The notes under the pieces were generated by a model. It worked only from the letters and a program-made list of their open reading frames with translations. It had not been told where the DNA came from and did not search any database. From assembly GCF_021155775.2 (NCBI RefSeq), contig NC_060237.1:25386778-25450777 (forward strand): DNA of 64,000 nt, read 5' to 3'. Source of the DNA: Neodiprion pinetum. Its lineage: Eukaryota; Arthropoda; Insecta; Hymenoptera; Diprionidae. The translations under genes were made by a program, and so were the position numbers. Within the stretch, counting starts at the first letter, position 1, and each line of letters starts with the position of its first letter. Shown here piece after piece: positions 13,913 to 26,423 of the stretch.

Positions 13913-13928
13913 AATTGACCGGTCAATT
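13913..13928. repeat. 16-bp perfect palindrome with TGACC/GGTCA halves
   Basis: AATTGACCGGTCAATT is a perfect palindrome that joins two GGTCA half-sites head to head with no spacer; another AGGTCA lies at 13863-13868. Nuclear receptors bind such half-sites, but usually with a spacer, so function is unproven. Confidence 0.6.
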
Positions 13929-15384
13929 AGTCGTTAATTAACGCGAAAGAATTAGTTTTCTATTGCAATAAAGCGTGCAAGACAACGATAACGTTTCGAT
14001 AACGATATTGAACATGAAATAAAATAGACTGATACGAAGAATATACGAAATAGTTTAAGATATTGTGAAAAACAGATTATTTATTTATTTATGTGGTGAT
14101 TAACGAGTCATACCATAAATTTTTATAATACAGCGTAAAATAAATCATCCCCATTCGTCGCAAGCCAACGAACTTGGCTTGATAGTTTTCAGTGTTTAAC
14201 AGGAATGAGCAGCATAAAATGTATAAAATAATATAATCCAATTGAGAAGAAATCATAGAATATTACGATAAGGGATTGAGAATAGAATATTCGGACGATG
14301 ATAGTGTAAATATGTACATCTGAGAGATCGTAACGTATCGATGATATTATCTGTTGAAGGGAGAGCGATGATAAATACTTGAGGTGTGTATATGATTTAT
14401 TGAAGAAACTTGATAAATTTACTCACAATATCTGTCGTCGAGATTATATTAGTCGATTGTTACCTAATCAGGATTTAGTCCGTGACATACACTTAACATT
14501 ATTTAATTTTATAGAAATTTAAAGACGACTTTTCTCCTTCAAATGCTGCGTAGACCTACTGCCTCACTATTTATTTTCAATAGCGTACAATAATGAAAAG
14601 ATTCCCGACGAATCATCGGCATATTATAACAACGTTGTTCAATCATTTTCGCATCACTCGTTCGTAGCGCCTGCAACTTTATATCCGATCCGTTGTAAAA
14701 TCGTACTGCGTGGGAAGAGGAGTTGGGGAAAATATGAAAGAAGTAGAAAATGCACAAAAGGCAAGCTGCAAACAAGTAATATCGTTTCGGCGATTCCTAT
14801 TTCGATACAGGTAGGTACGCACTGCATGACTCTATAATAAGCTGCGAGATGTGTGTAAATAGTAAAATACACATCCGCGCATGTGTGTATTCTCCTTGAG
14901 TAAATACGCGCGGATGAGTATATGCTAGGCATACTCACATTCGTTCAAGTATAGATCTTCTTGGTATAAGGAGGATGTGACTCACGACGATTCTGAAGTA
15001 AGGAAGCTACCAGTTACTCACCGTATCCATATTTCTACGATCCATACTACGTACAGACGTATAAAAGGAATGGCACAAACTATGAAGTATGAACATATTT
15101 GTTTTAAAGTAGATATTGTCCTTCTCGCCCTGCAGGCATTCCCATAAGGAAAGGGAATCCCGTGGACGTTCCTTTCTCCCACTTTTTTAGATGCAATCAC
15201 GCGACGTTGAAAGTATCGCAGGCAGACTCGCATTCGGTCAGGTTCCGTGTCTGCATTTCTTTATCTGCTTTTGTATACCTGCCGCGTACTTTTAATACCG
15301 TGTAACACGTACAATAATATACAGTTGTATAATTTATTTTTCGTCGACTTTGCCGGTATAATTTTTCTCTATTTTTTGTTGCAG

Positions 15385-15458
15385 CTGCTAAATTCCCTTG
15401 CGTCCGATTTGGACTGTATGCTGAGCGAATTGTGCACCACGCCTGATCCTTTTACAAG
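15385..15458 (+). CDS. spri: sprint, exon 2 (phase 0 in, 2 out)
   Basis: Internal coding exon of 74 nt. It has a strong acceptor (long T-rich tract, then ttgttgcag) ending at 15384 and a consensus donor AAG|GTGAGT at 15458/15459. The frame from codon CTG 15385 reads LLNSLASDLDCMLSELCTTP and ends DPFTR, the last Arg codon being split (AG + G). Leu and acidic residues suggest a short helix before the Pro-rich linker. Phase 2 at the end matches exon 3 at 59850 exactly. The in-frame Met at codon 12 could start translation if the upstream exon were non-coding, but its context is weak (T at -3). The exon is isolated between introns of 10.9 kb and 44.4 kb. It belongs to the N-terminal region before the SH2 domain, which is poorly conserved in the family, so its role cannot be read from the sequence. 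Confidence 0.78.
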
Positions 15459-16266
15459 GTGAGTTTCTTCTTCTTTTAGTTTTCCTCATTCTTTCGTTCA
15501 CTTTCTATAACCTGAACATCGTAACACTTCGCGTTGTGTTCGTATTATCGGATTTTTGTCAAAGGAAATATGGAGAAATGTATTTTTCATATCAGTTTTC
15601 ATAGCTGTAACAAATGATTTTCAACTCGTAACAAATGTCGCTGCATAAATCTAGCATAATCGATAGACCTGAAACATATAATGTATCATCATCCGGATTT
15701 CCGGTGATTTTTTCTTTTCCAAGATCACGTGTGTGTGTGTGTATTATGCATAGATGAACCATTAGCGAGGCTTTATTCTTTGTCAACCTCAGCAGTTGAA
15801 GGAGAAAAGATACAAGGTGGAATAAATTTCACCCCTCTTGCAGTAGACGATGGTGGGTGAGGCCAGAAAACATTCCTCAAAGGTCTCTTTGATCAAATTT
15901 TACTATCAAAGAAATTCGATACATCGTCAGCTGGGTTTTCCTTCAATACCTTCCCTCATCCAACGTTTTTTTTCTTTTTCTTTTTTTTTTTTGTTGCATC
16001 TCCTTCGTCCTCCCAGCTTTTCGCTGTGACAGCTAGAATTCAAATTACTCTCTGTTGAAATTTGTCGTGTGTGTTTTTATTCTCCAGAGGTATTCATTTT
16101 TTTTTAACATTTGCTTAAACAAGGCAAACAATTGTTCCCCGTTTTTTTTTTCTTGTGTTTTTTCTACCTTCCACGCAGGGTTGAAAAAACCACCCCTACG
16201 TCAACGAAAGAACGCGGCATATTCATGATCTCGAATTAGTGAAACAGTTTGGTGAGCAACGAAACG

Positions 16267-16291
16267 CACGCACACACACACACACACACAC
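16267..16291. repeat. (CA)n microsatellite
   Basis: About 12 CA units, 0.8 kb after exon 2. Confidence 0.9.
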
Positions 16292-18354
16292 GTCCGAAAA
16301 AAATTCGGTAACTTTCCCGCGGTGGCAGAAAAAATGGGGAGAAGGATCGTTATGTTTCGCATTTTATTGTTGAACCTGACCGGAAGTGATATTAGCTTTT
16401 TGCCCTTGTGCATACGATGCGAACGGGGATGAGTGTAACAACCGTAGCGGTACTTTAAATACCTCAGATTCATATACCTACCACGCTGCTGCATCGTTTA
16501 AATCATTAATTCCCATTATTTACGACCAAAATTTTCGCGACATCCTCCTACGCGCCGAGTAGAATAATTTCCATATCGTAAGACCCACGTGATCTATGGG
16601 AGGTCTTTGCCTACAATATCCTTATGTTATATGGAACAACGTAGCTGAGATACTGGGTGGTCATTTAATTGTCAAACATCGTAAACCATGAGACCAGCAA
16701 CCCTTTTGACAGCCTCAAACCGCTTAGTTTTCAAATTTTATGTCCCTTAACACTCGAGAATGACGATGTAATTGCTGAGAAAAGAAAGGTGAAAAGTTGT
16801 CTTCAAGACGGTCAGTTTTGTCAAGTAACATTGAATCCGATGAAAAACGGAATAATATCATTTTTCTCGTATTTACTTTTTGAGGTATTGCACGATTTTG
16901 GGGTGAAATCACAACGCGCTTTTTATTCCGAAAATTTTGCCTGTTTTCGGAGTAGAACATCTCACCCGTTATATGATAATATATGGCATAACACTATATT
17001 ATATCTATATCTGTATAGAGCAGGGTTAACCCGTAAGATTTAACGTCTTGGGCGTGGTGTATTCACAAGCGAAGATAGACGACATTTTCCTCAATGGACA
17101 TTGAATTTCAATGGGGAATCGGGAATGGCTTTTGGTTAGTAAAAGGTGCAAACCAACCTGAAACGCGTTCAAGAATACAACGCTCTTCCTCGAAGCTGAT
17201 AAACCGCTCTATTCGTATCAAAAGGGTTCAATTTCCGCTCTACTCATTCGCACGCAAACAATAACCCCTGACGATTCTCCGAACGCGTGTCTCGATAAGA
17301 CGGAGGAGGAGGAGGAAGACTCTTGCGGTATACCCGGGAATGATTCGAATCGCTTTCGATGACGTCACACGGCACCAGCCAGTGAGGAGAAAGGAAGCTT
17401 GGATCAGTGATTCTCATTCCGTGTCAAGGGTCACGGAACTTTGACTCCGCTTCGCGAGCTCTGACCTTCGTTGAAAAAATATACCTCCATATGTGCGAGG
17501 GCGGTGCTATCTCTCCCCGAGAATTGTTCAACCAAGAAAACATCCACTTTTCGAAGATTCGTTTGGTCGAATGCGGGCTTTTCACGCACCCTCTTTCGGT
17601 CAATAGTACCTATAATGTAATACTTTCCTCATCCTCTATCCGACCCAATCGCGATTCGCGCTTTCTTGCAATATTATACGGGGCGTGAAAATCACGGCGG
17701 TCTGCATGTGTTTGACGCTGGTTCGTGGAGGCGGTCTGAAAATATGGTCGCATGATCGAAGTTGAACGGAAAAAAAAGAAACGTCGCGTCTTATACTTAT
17801 CGTTTTCCTGATATACTTGGAATTTAGGGAGTAGATTTTTCAGGAGTCGCGTGAAATTTTTAGAAAAGGGTTCGCGTTAAAAATTCATTTATGCTAATGA
17901 GATTTTCTGTTCTTATTATTATTATTATGATTTCTTTTATGACATAATTTCACTATTCCATCATAAGACTGCTGGTTTTCTCATTATTTTGCACGATTTG
18001 ACTTTTTACACAAGTATTAGTTAAATAGAAAAAATAATGGTAGTGGTAACATTCGGTATAGAAATTCAATAAAAAGATCAGCGCGATGAAACGCGACGCA
18101 CATAAAATGATGTTTTCCTTTGTTTTTTCAAATTTTTGTTGCTACCTGTTCCCCTCTCAGTGTTTTTACAAAACACATTATGGTAATGCCGAATGGCTTT
18201 ATCAGGTCGAAGAAATGGGCAACAGCTGCCGTTTGAGCGAGCGATTACGCATAATTTTATGCACTTAATATCAAGCACATGTTTTCAATTGGGTCATTTG
18301 CGTCTGTAAATGCTAATTTCACACGTATTTTGGGACGGTCTTTAAATCCCTTCG

Positions 18355-18358
<4 letters not shown>

Positions 18359-18389
<31 letters not shown>
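18359..18389. repeat. (TA)n microsatellite
   Basis: About 15 TA units. Confidence 0.9.
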
Positions 18390-18396
<7 letters not shown>

Positions 18397-20356
18397 CGCA
18401 TGTATATGCAGCGTTACACATACGGCACGGTGTCAGCGTAATGTCGCCTCTCCGCATGCGTTTCTGTTCTATGTAATACGTTACATACCCCATATGTATT
18501 ATATACCAGTTTTGTGCGTTACGCCATAACGTATATACCATGCATACATTTGCGATTCCCTATGTTCAAACCGCGACAAAGCGTATCCTACACTCCCTCC
18601 CTTAGCTACCTCACATTTCACCCCTTCTGCCATCCCTTATGGGGACCCATACCCACGTGTCACATATACACATAAGTGGATGCACACGTGTGTCAAACAC
18701 CTCTATGTATACCCCGTACCTATACGCCGAATTCCCCGGGTGACGGTTCGAACGACAAACCTAACCTTTTACCTTTTACTTCTTCTTCGATCCTTCGCCA
18801 CCCTTTGTTTTTTCGGGATCGGAGATGATTTCGCTGCAGCGGGTATCAAGTCGTAAGTAGGTACGATAAAGTGGAGAGAAACGGATGTATCAGATCCCAA
18901 TTGTCCAACGAAATCGAAATCGCAAAGAGAATCGTTTTTTCACCGAGTATTCTAGAGTCAGTATAGTCACAGAAAGAGTTGTTTTTTTTTTCTTTATCCT
19001 TACAGAAGCAAGATTTTTACCGGGTACGAGCAATCTAACCAAGGCTGTTCATGCGTAGCGAAACTCGCAAAATTCTAGCTGTTGTAAAAAGATTTTCTAT
19101 ATCTGTGCTCGAATTATCGCTGTGAATATTTCTACTCCAGTGGAATAATTTCTATTCCTGTAGTAAACACTGTTAATCCTAATATGCTATACATTTTTCG
19201 TACATTAGATACATCCCTTATTTTATCAGTATTGCCGCACAGAATCCTATTTTCTTTCCCCATCAATTTTTAACTGATCGACGCGCATATTCCTGCGCAA
19301 TACCATCAGAGGTGCACGGCTGTATGAAAATGATTAAAGGAAAGCACGTAACTCTGAATGAGAGTTTGCGAAAAATCGGAGGGTGCAGAAAGAATATCAA
19401 ACAATTCTAGATAAGTTTGCGCGCGCGACGATGGAAAATTTTAACGCTACCTTATACCGCGTGGCGGCGTGAGAATAAAAAGTTTAATATAAGGAGAGAT
19501 TCATGCTATAGATGTATGCATACGTGTATACGTATATATGTATAAGACAATCATGGCAGTGATCTATGCGCTTGCGTATGTATGACGCAACCTCACCGTC
19601 TCGAGAAAATATGAAATTTACATTTTTTCCTATACCCATCCATACGCCGAACGAACGTACACCGGAGGGTCGAAAATAGGACCCCCGACTTTCCATTTCG
19701 CAAATCCGATCATTTTTTCCCTTTTCTTCCTTTCTTTCTTTCCTTCTTGTCCTTCTTTTTCCCCTTTTCACATTTCCGTTTTGCACCTCATTCGTTTCCC
19801 TTTTACAGACTATACGTACACCTACTTGTACGCACATGATGATCGCAGACCCGCGTTCTTTTACATCTAATATGTACGTCATTTTTTGGAGTTCTGTAGG
19901 CACATGAATTACTGTATTTAAAATTTGTCGATAGATTGTATAAAATAATGGATATGAAAAAATGGCGATGGGCTAAGAATAAATTGCAGCCACGCGTACC
20001 GATTCCTTATAAGAGGGTCTGCTGGTAGATAAGAAGAAACCGGGTATGTTTCTCGGGATGTAAATCTGCGATGCCGAGATTGTCGTGCGTGGGTTGAGGC
20101 GACGGGTTCCTTTGGATTTCTGAAAGCATCGACGCTGCCGTGCAGGCTGAGTAGAAATTCGCCAGGTTACGCCGCCACTGTGACTTATAACCACCACCCC
20201 TGGCTGCGGTACAACACTTGAGAAGAAAGCGAGCTAGCGAGAGCGAGCGAAGGGGCTGTGCGGAGAACTTAGAATTGAAATGAAATTCCACCCCGGTCGT
20301 GGTTGAATTATTATCAGTCTGTAATCTTTCTAAAAAAGTTCACTTGACGCCCCTCC

Positions 20357-20411
20357 TGCCTGCCTCCCTCCCTCCCTCCCTCCTTCCTTCCTTCCTTCCT
20401 TCCTTCCTTCC
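20357..20411. repeat. (CCTC)n/(CTTC)n compound microsatellite
   Basis: CTGCCTGC, then CCTC units, then CTTC units: a stepwise pyrimidine tetranucleotide array. Confidence 0.9.
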
Positions 20412-23400
20412 GCGAAATTATGGCTATTCATTCTCCGTTCTCCTTCACTCTGCTATGCCATACAGCTTCCATTTCTCCGGCTCCCGCTTTTTTACTCTGT
20501 GCCTAAATGAGGAGGGGTAATAACCGATTTCAAAGATTTCGAGGGCTCTTTACTCTTCTTTTCGTTTAATGGAAGTACGATGTTCAAAAATTTTATCTAC
20601 CGCACCGACCGCGACTACGTGTCAGTTAATAAAAACCTCTTCGCGTATCTCTGTCACGCTTCTTTACGCTCATTTTTGCTATGAAAATGAAGTGATGCAC
20701 GAATGACCAGCCGATTATTTGAATGAAATTTGGAAATTTCCAGGTCTACTCGTCCTACGTTCAAATACACTCTCTGGTTTTTACGTCTGGCCTTCAAACG
20801 CTTCCCGTTATGTAAAGTGCCATTACGCCTATTGCGTCTTCTTTGTTCATCCGCAACCTCAAAATCAATTCCAATTCCTCTCACTACTCTGACCTTCCAA
20901 GGACACGTGTACGCACTCGTGTCATTGTTGGTTTTAGTCGGCGCACTGCACACTGGACTCCGTTGACTTAACGGTTCGAGAATTGGAATGCACAACCATA
21001 CCTAACCTAATGCTTTGAGTTGTCATACGTTGTAATTTTTCCTCTTTTAATCCATTCGACTTGAACCCTTACGCATACGTCGCTGACGTCGGATCGTCGG
21101 GTATACCACCTAGATCATGCGTTTCTACAAAATGATCGTAATCGTAAGTCGTACAGTTCCAAATTACATCATCGGAGGAAATATGATTGGTACATGATAT
21201 TCGTGAATATACGTTCGCTGAAAAGTTTCCCCCATATCGCTGAGTTAATTATTATCTATCGTGCGGAAAATTGCATGTCTACTAAACGCAAATCATCAAC
21301 TCGTACACCGTATTATTTTGACCTGCATAAAGTATAGCTTATGCGAGAATTGGACGTTTATTATTGTCCCAGCTGCGCAGTCACGTTGTTGTACGATTAT
21401 AGAACCGCATTAAGCGATTGGGAGTTGATTCTTGCGCAAATTCGATAATTCGTACTCATTGTAAAATTCGAATTGAAAACTTTGCGCAACACCGTCAAAT
21501 TATTCCGAATTTCAACAAGAATTGAATCGCTATCGTTTTCGGGTGTACCTGGGATATTCTTCCCTGGCGATTTTCATCAGAATTAAAGCAGCAAAAACCT
21601 CATATTCGCCCCTCGACCCGCGTGGGTTCAGAGATATCTTCTTTTCCCTTTATATCCCCGATGCCGTTCCGATAAATTCTCCAGGTTTTCTGGAAGTTCC
21701 CCAGGACTTTGAGCTAGCCTAACGCGAATCTAATGTTTGCCCTCTCGTGTATAACGGCAGAGGGAGTCGGCCGCCTCGCTCATTCTCATCATCATCTTCA
21801 TCCTCATTCTCATTCTCGAACTGATGCGGAACGCGAAATGGAACCACACCAACAACAGTAACGAGGATACACGGATGCATGGCACACGTGCAACGCGACT
21901 AGGCGATGGAATTCATTCTCTATGCGTATTGTGTTTACAAGTTTCTACTTACGTAATTGTGCACACAGAATACGTATACTTATGTACGTACGTACGTACG
22001 CCACGGTATCTGTATTTTTTCTACGTCGCGGCGCAACGACGAGTATCGTGTACCTACGTGACATTTGACGAAAGCTTTCGGACCGCGGAGGGAATTTTAA
22101 TACCCGGCAATATGTCGAAAAAAGCAATTATTTATTATATTTATATATATATATATATATATGAATTTTCGTGAGCGTTTGTTTGTCTACCGTGATTGCG
22201 AGGGATCGCGGTTTACCTGCAGATTTACAGACAGAACGACGCGATTGATACGTATTTACCACATTATACGGAATTGATGAATTTTTTGAACACTGTTATA
22301 GAATGCCTGTATTTCAGTTCTCCAAGTAAACACGGACGATAATTATAAGGGACGAGAAAGAACCCCTTGATATAAAGAGGGTCGGAAAGAACGACAAGAA
22401 AACGAGAAGGCGAGGTGTAAAGCTTAGAACCAACAACACCGCGCATCACTCGCCGAGCGAGTTTCCACCTATAGTTTTTTTTTTTTTTCTTTCTCCTCGG
22501 ACGATCTTCGGAATCGTTAAGATTAGGGGTGGTGATGACGGTCCGGGTAGTTACCAGGTCTAACGGGAAATTAATGTCCGCGCCTGCAGGACTCGCGGTA
22601 GCGAAGTTATTTGGGGTAACGGAGAGATCCGAACTCGGGGTGGGGCAGTGGATGATATCGTTAACCGCACGTATAGACAAAGGGTGCAGGATGCGGGGTT
22701 CTATTAAATACATGCCCGCCCGACGCGGCGGGGCGGCGCTAATTCTCCAGATAATAATAGATTTCGAATATCTCAAGAGTCCCTTTCGAATTTCCCCGGG
22801 GTTGCAGGTCGACGGAGATGAAGTCGCTTAGCTTTTCCGCGAATTTCGAGGTAGGGAGGACAGCCCCGGCACCTTTCGCGTGTCAACGACAGACTTGCCG
22901 CTTTATATAAATTGTACAATGACGTCAGAAGTCGGGAAATTCCATTTGACGAATGGATTCTATAGAAGGATAATTAACGACGAGCGCTTACGCTGCTTCA
23001 GGCACTGTATAGAATACTTCAGATATTTCCCCGCCTCTTCCTCCCCCATCTGCGCAACGTCGAGAGCTGGAGACAAGCCGAAAATAGCTGTCAGTCAAAT
23101 CTATTCACTCTTGCATCTAGAGTACAACTAGTACCTAGGTGCGTGTTATTCCCGGGATCCGTTCTGCGTTATTTCAGACTTCTTGCTGCGTTTCATACTT
23201 CATGCTTCTTCTGTCAATTTTAATTATTAACGAACGACTAATCAGACAGCTCGAAGCGTTAAAACTGTCAAAATGCAAGCTATCGATGTTGCATAATGTG
23301 TCGAAGAAAAAGAAACGTAATTCTCGTTTCAGGCCTCGTTACAAGCGGTCGACTTTATTCGAACAAGTCAACAAAACAACACGTTCTCACTTTTGTTTCA

Positions 23401-23838
23401 CAACGACAAGGCCTTGTAAATACATTTAGACACTGAAAGGCAATTCCCTCCGTCTATTAATCGGAGAAAGAATGAATTAATTCTTACGTAATTATGACCC
23501 CACTGGCAGTGATCCGTGCGATTCGCGATTTGCCGATCGTAGGTGCGAATATGCTTTATTGCAGGTAGAGTTACCCGTCTACTCGAGACCAGCGACGATT
23601 TGACGTGAAAATCGGATTTCCACAAGTCCACAGCTGTGTCAACGTAGCGTCAAATAGATTACAAATAGCTCTCAGCCACCGATCTCCACGTCTCTAGTGT
23701 CCCGTGTAGCATGTTCTACGTGTCACTTGTTCCCGGTTTCCCAGGAAGCGAAGAAAAATCTCGGTAAGAGCGAACGGACAGGCAACGCGTGACAATCTCT
23801 GTTCCAGGCGTTGTAAAGCCTCTCGACGTGTGCGGCTG

Positions 23839-23864
23839 CACACACACACACACACACACACACA
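23839..23864. repeat. (CA)n microsatellite
   Basis: About 13 CA units. Confidence 0.9.
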
Positions 23865-26401
23865 CCGATTCACGGAGGAAGGAGTGACGGAAATAACTCA
23901 GTTTTGGAACGCAATCTCAATTTTCTCCCCGCTAGCCGTTAAGACCCTGGAAAATATGTGTATATGTATAGAGACAGATCTCGCTGCACGCACGCGATGC
24001 TGCACTTCGATCGTTCTTCTTTCTCATTTTCTACAACGCCGCGTAGGGATGCTGCGGAACGATTTACTTCTCATTCTATTTTCGTTTTTTTTTTTTTATT
24101 TTTTTTCCCCTTTTTTTTCTTTTTTCTCTTTATAATTTACTTTTTCTCAAGCAGCCCCGCTCTTCTCCTAATACCTACTCCTCTGCGTGTCACGGAACCG
24201 TAACGCTTAACTCAAATCGAACAACCGGCGAGATAAATCCTCCCTGGTAATTCAACCACGTAATACCCTGCGACCCTAGACTTTTACTTCACTTTACTTT
24301 CAACATTATCGGATATACGTCAGGAACGGTATCTCGTGTTTTCGCGGAATTTCTTTCTGGTATACGGGATATCGGAACGAAATTCTCCGTCATCGGTATT
24401 ACCTTGTAACAATCGTAACACGCTGCGTACGCAACTCACTTGACAAATCACGTTTTCACTTTTGGTATCCTCTCTAATCCCACGTATTCAAGGAATTAAC
24501 GGATCGAAGTATACACAACTCGAAAAGAAAACATATAAGCAAAGAGCCTGATCATTTCTCGGCGTTAATGCCAGAGGAGCTTTTCAGCTTCACCGTCTGG
24601 GTAGTTCTCGGCTTCTTTTTCTTCCTCGGAAATGTCAAACTCTACGGAATACCGAGAAAAAACCTCTTCTCAGCCGCAGCTCGAGTACACGAATCCCTGA
24701 ATCTTCCTCCCCGCAGCTTTCTTGACTCGAACACGCGCGTCAGCTGCTTTATTTCCCCGTTCTTATCAGTCCCTCAGGTTCTGATTAACGCGTTGCAGAT
24801 TACGAGTTACGACCGCGTCCCTTCTCTCGTGCACGTATCACCCGTACCTAAGAGTCCGTCGTCCGGACGAACCCTCCATCTTCAAATTTATCGTCGTGTC
24901 CGGGCTGTTTGTAGGCCGGAACATGTAATCTGCGGCGAAGGCCCGCCAGACGAATTTTCGGTAAATATTTAAGACGGTCTCCGTGATTGGACAAATTGAA
25001 ACAGAACGGTCTGAGCCTCGTAACTATAAGGCTCAATCGATGTCGCTAAATTATGCAAGACGCCGGGTCACCCGGCTGCGAAATTCCTTGATTCGGTAGC
25101 TACTGCAAAGAAGAGATTCTCAGACGGGGAGAAACTTTCTCCTCCGCTCTTTGCGTACTCTTTTTCTCCTACCTCTCACGCTCTTCAACTTTGTACTATA
25201 GGTGTATTGGATACGATCCAGATATAACGCATAGTCGAGTCTTACGTCTTTTTTGCGAAGACACACTGTATCCTGCAGTATTAGAACCGAATTTTTATCC
25301 CCAGCGTTCTACTCGATACTAATTCCCGAGTATTTCCACCGAATAATTTCCAGCATCGGGAGGTTAATCGGAACCGAGCACACCCGACTCGGTACGTGCC
25401 TAATACAGCTAGTATGCATGCATGTATATGAACAGATACCTGCTTGGCAAATTGCAGGCGGTCAGCATCCTCCGGTATAGATATTGAGATGACCTGTGAA
25501 TAAGCTTGTTCCTAAGGCATGTAGATGTGCGGTGGTGGAAGGAGGGGGGCGACCTTTTCGCGCAGAGCGCGAGCTTTCGCCCCGGGAGGCACTCTAGGCA
25601 TGGCTAGGACCCAGTGGCTGCCTCGGGTCTGATCTAATTTGTAATTGTAATTTATACCGAAATCACCCTGCCCGAAGAAACACCTGCTCCTTACCGAAAT
25701 TTCTCTTCTCACACTAGTCGAGGGTTAAAAAATTGTCCCCGTCAAAACGCGCGGCGGGTCTCTTTCTCCGATCCCGAGACGACGGGATTTTTCCTCGTGT
25801 AAAAAGTGTAAAAATAAATTGACGAATTTGTCAATATCGAAAGTGGATAGAGAGCGACGCCGCCACTTTTCCCTCTTCTTATCGCCTTCTCGCTTCGTTT
25901 CCGGAGCCCCTATATCCGTGCATCAGCCAGCACCGACAGAACTTATCAAATAATACGCGCTTTGAAATATTCACATCGGGAATACTTACATAGGACTGGT
26001 GCAAGTGTGCAAGCTCGGATGAAATTTTTGCACTCCGCGGTGGAGCGATCTACCCTAATTCTTTGGTTCGTTAGATCCTTTCGACCCTCGTGGTGGTCGC
26101 CGAAGGGTTTGTGGAAAATTTCATTCCTTTTCATGAATTAAATTTTGCGCTCGTAAGACCTTTCGTAGAATATATTAAAAGCTTCCGCGCTCGCTACGGG
26201 ACGCGTCTCTCCGTTCAACACCCTCGAATCTATATCGTCGTCACCTCGACTTGAAAATCAGATTCTGCAGACGAACGACAAAAAACTTTCTGCTCCCTTT
26301 ATGCACGCTGTATAGAGGATGCTCGCATCGCCGTTTGTATAGCCGGAAATATCCATTTTTTCCCACAAAAATATTCAAAACTATATTTCTCTCTTTCTTT
26401 C

Positions 26402-26423
26402 CTCTCTCTCTCTCTCTCTCTCT
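26402..26423. repeat. (TC)n microsatellite
   Basis: About 11 CT units. Confidence 0.9.

Larger units (their letters stand above)
4509..15384 (+). other. Intron 1 of sprint (10.9 kb)
   Basis: GTGAGT at the left end and a T-rich tract with ttgcag at the right end. It contains a TTA/ATT-rich stretch near 4780-4830, a TTCC repeat (7237-7262), a foldback element (7752-8099), a possible alternative 5' exon ending at donor 10138/10139, GA, CA and TC repeats, a 28-bp perfect palindrome (12220-12247) and a 16-bp palindrome (13913-13928). No other coding exon is convincing. This intron call depends on the first exon at 4428-4508. Confidence 0.5.

Noticed and set aside
18721..18760. GGTTCGAAC word like a tRNA B box
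   Set aside because: No A box at the right distance upstream and no cloverleaf could be drawn.
24568..24972. 134-codon ATG-started frame with a Phe-rich hydrophobic segment
   Set aside because: The hydrophobic segment comes from TTC/CTT-rich sequence; no homology, poly-A signal or splice site was recognised.
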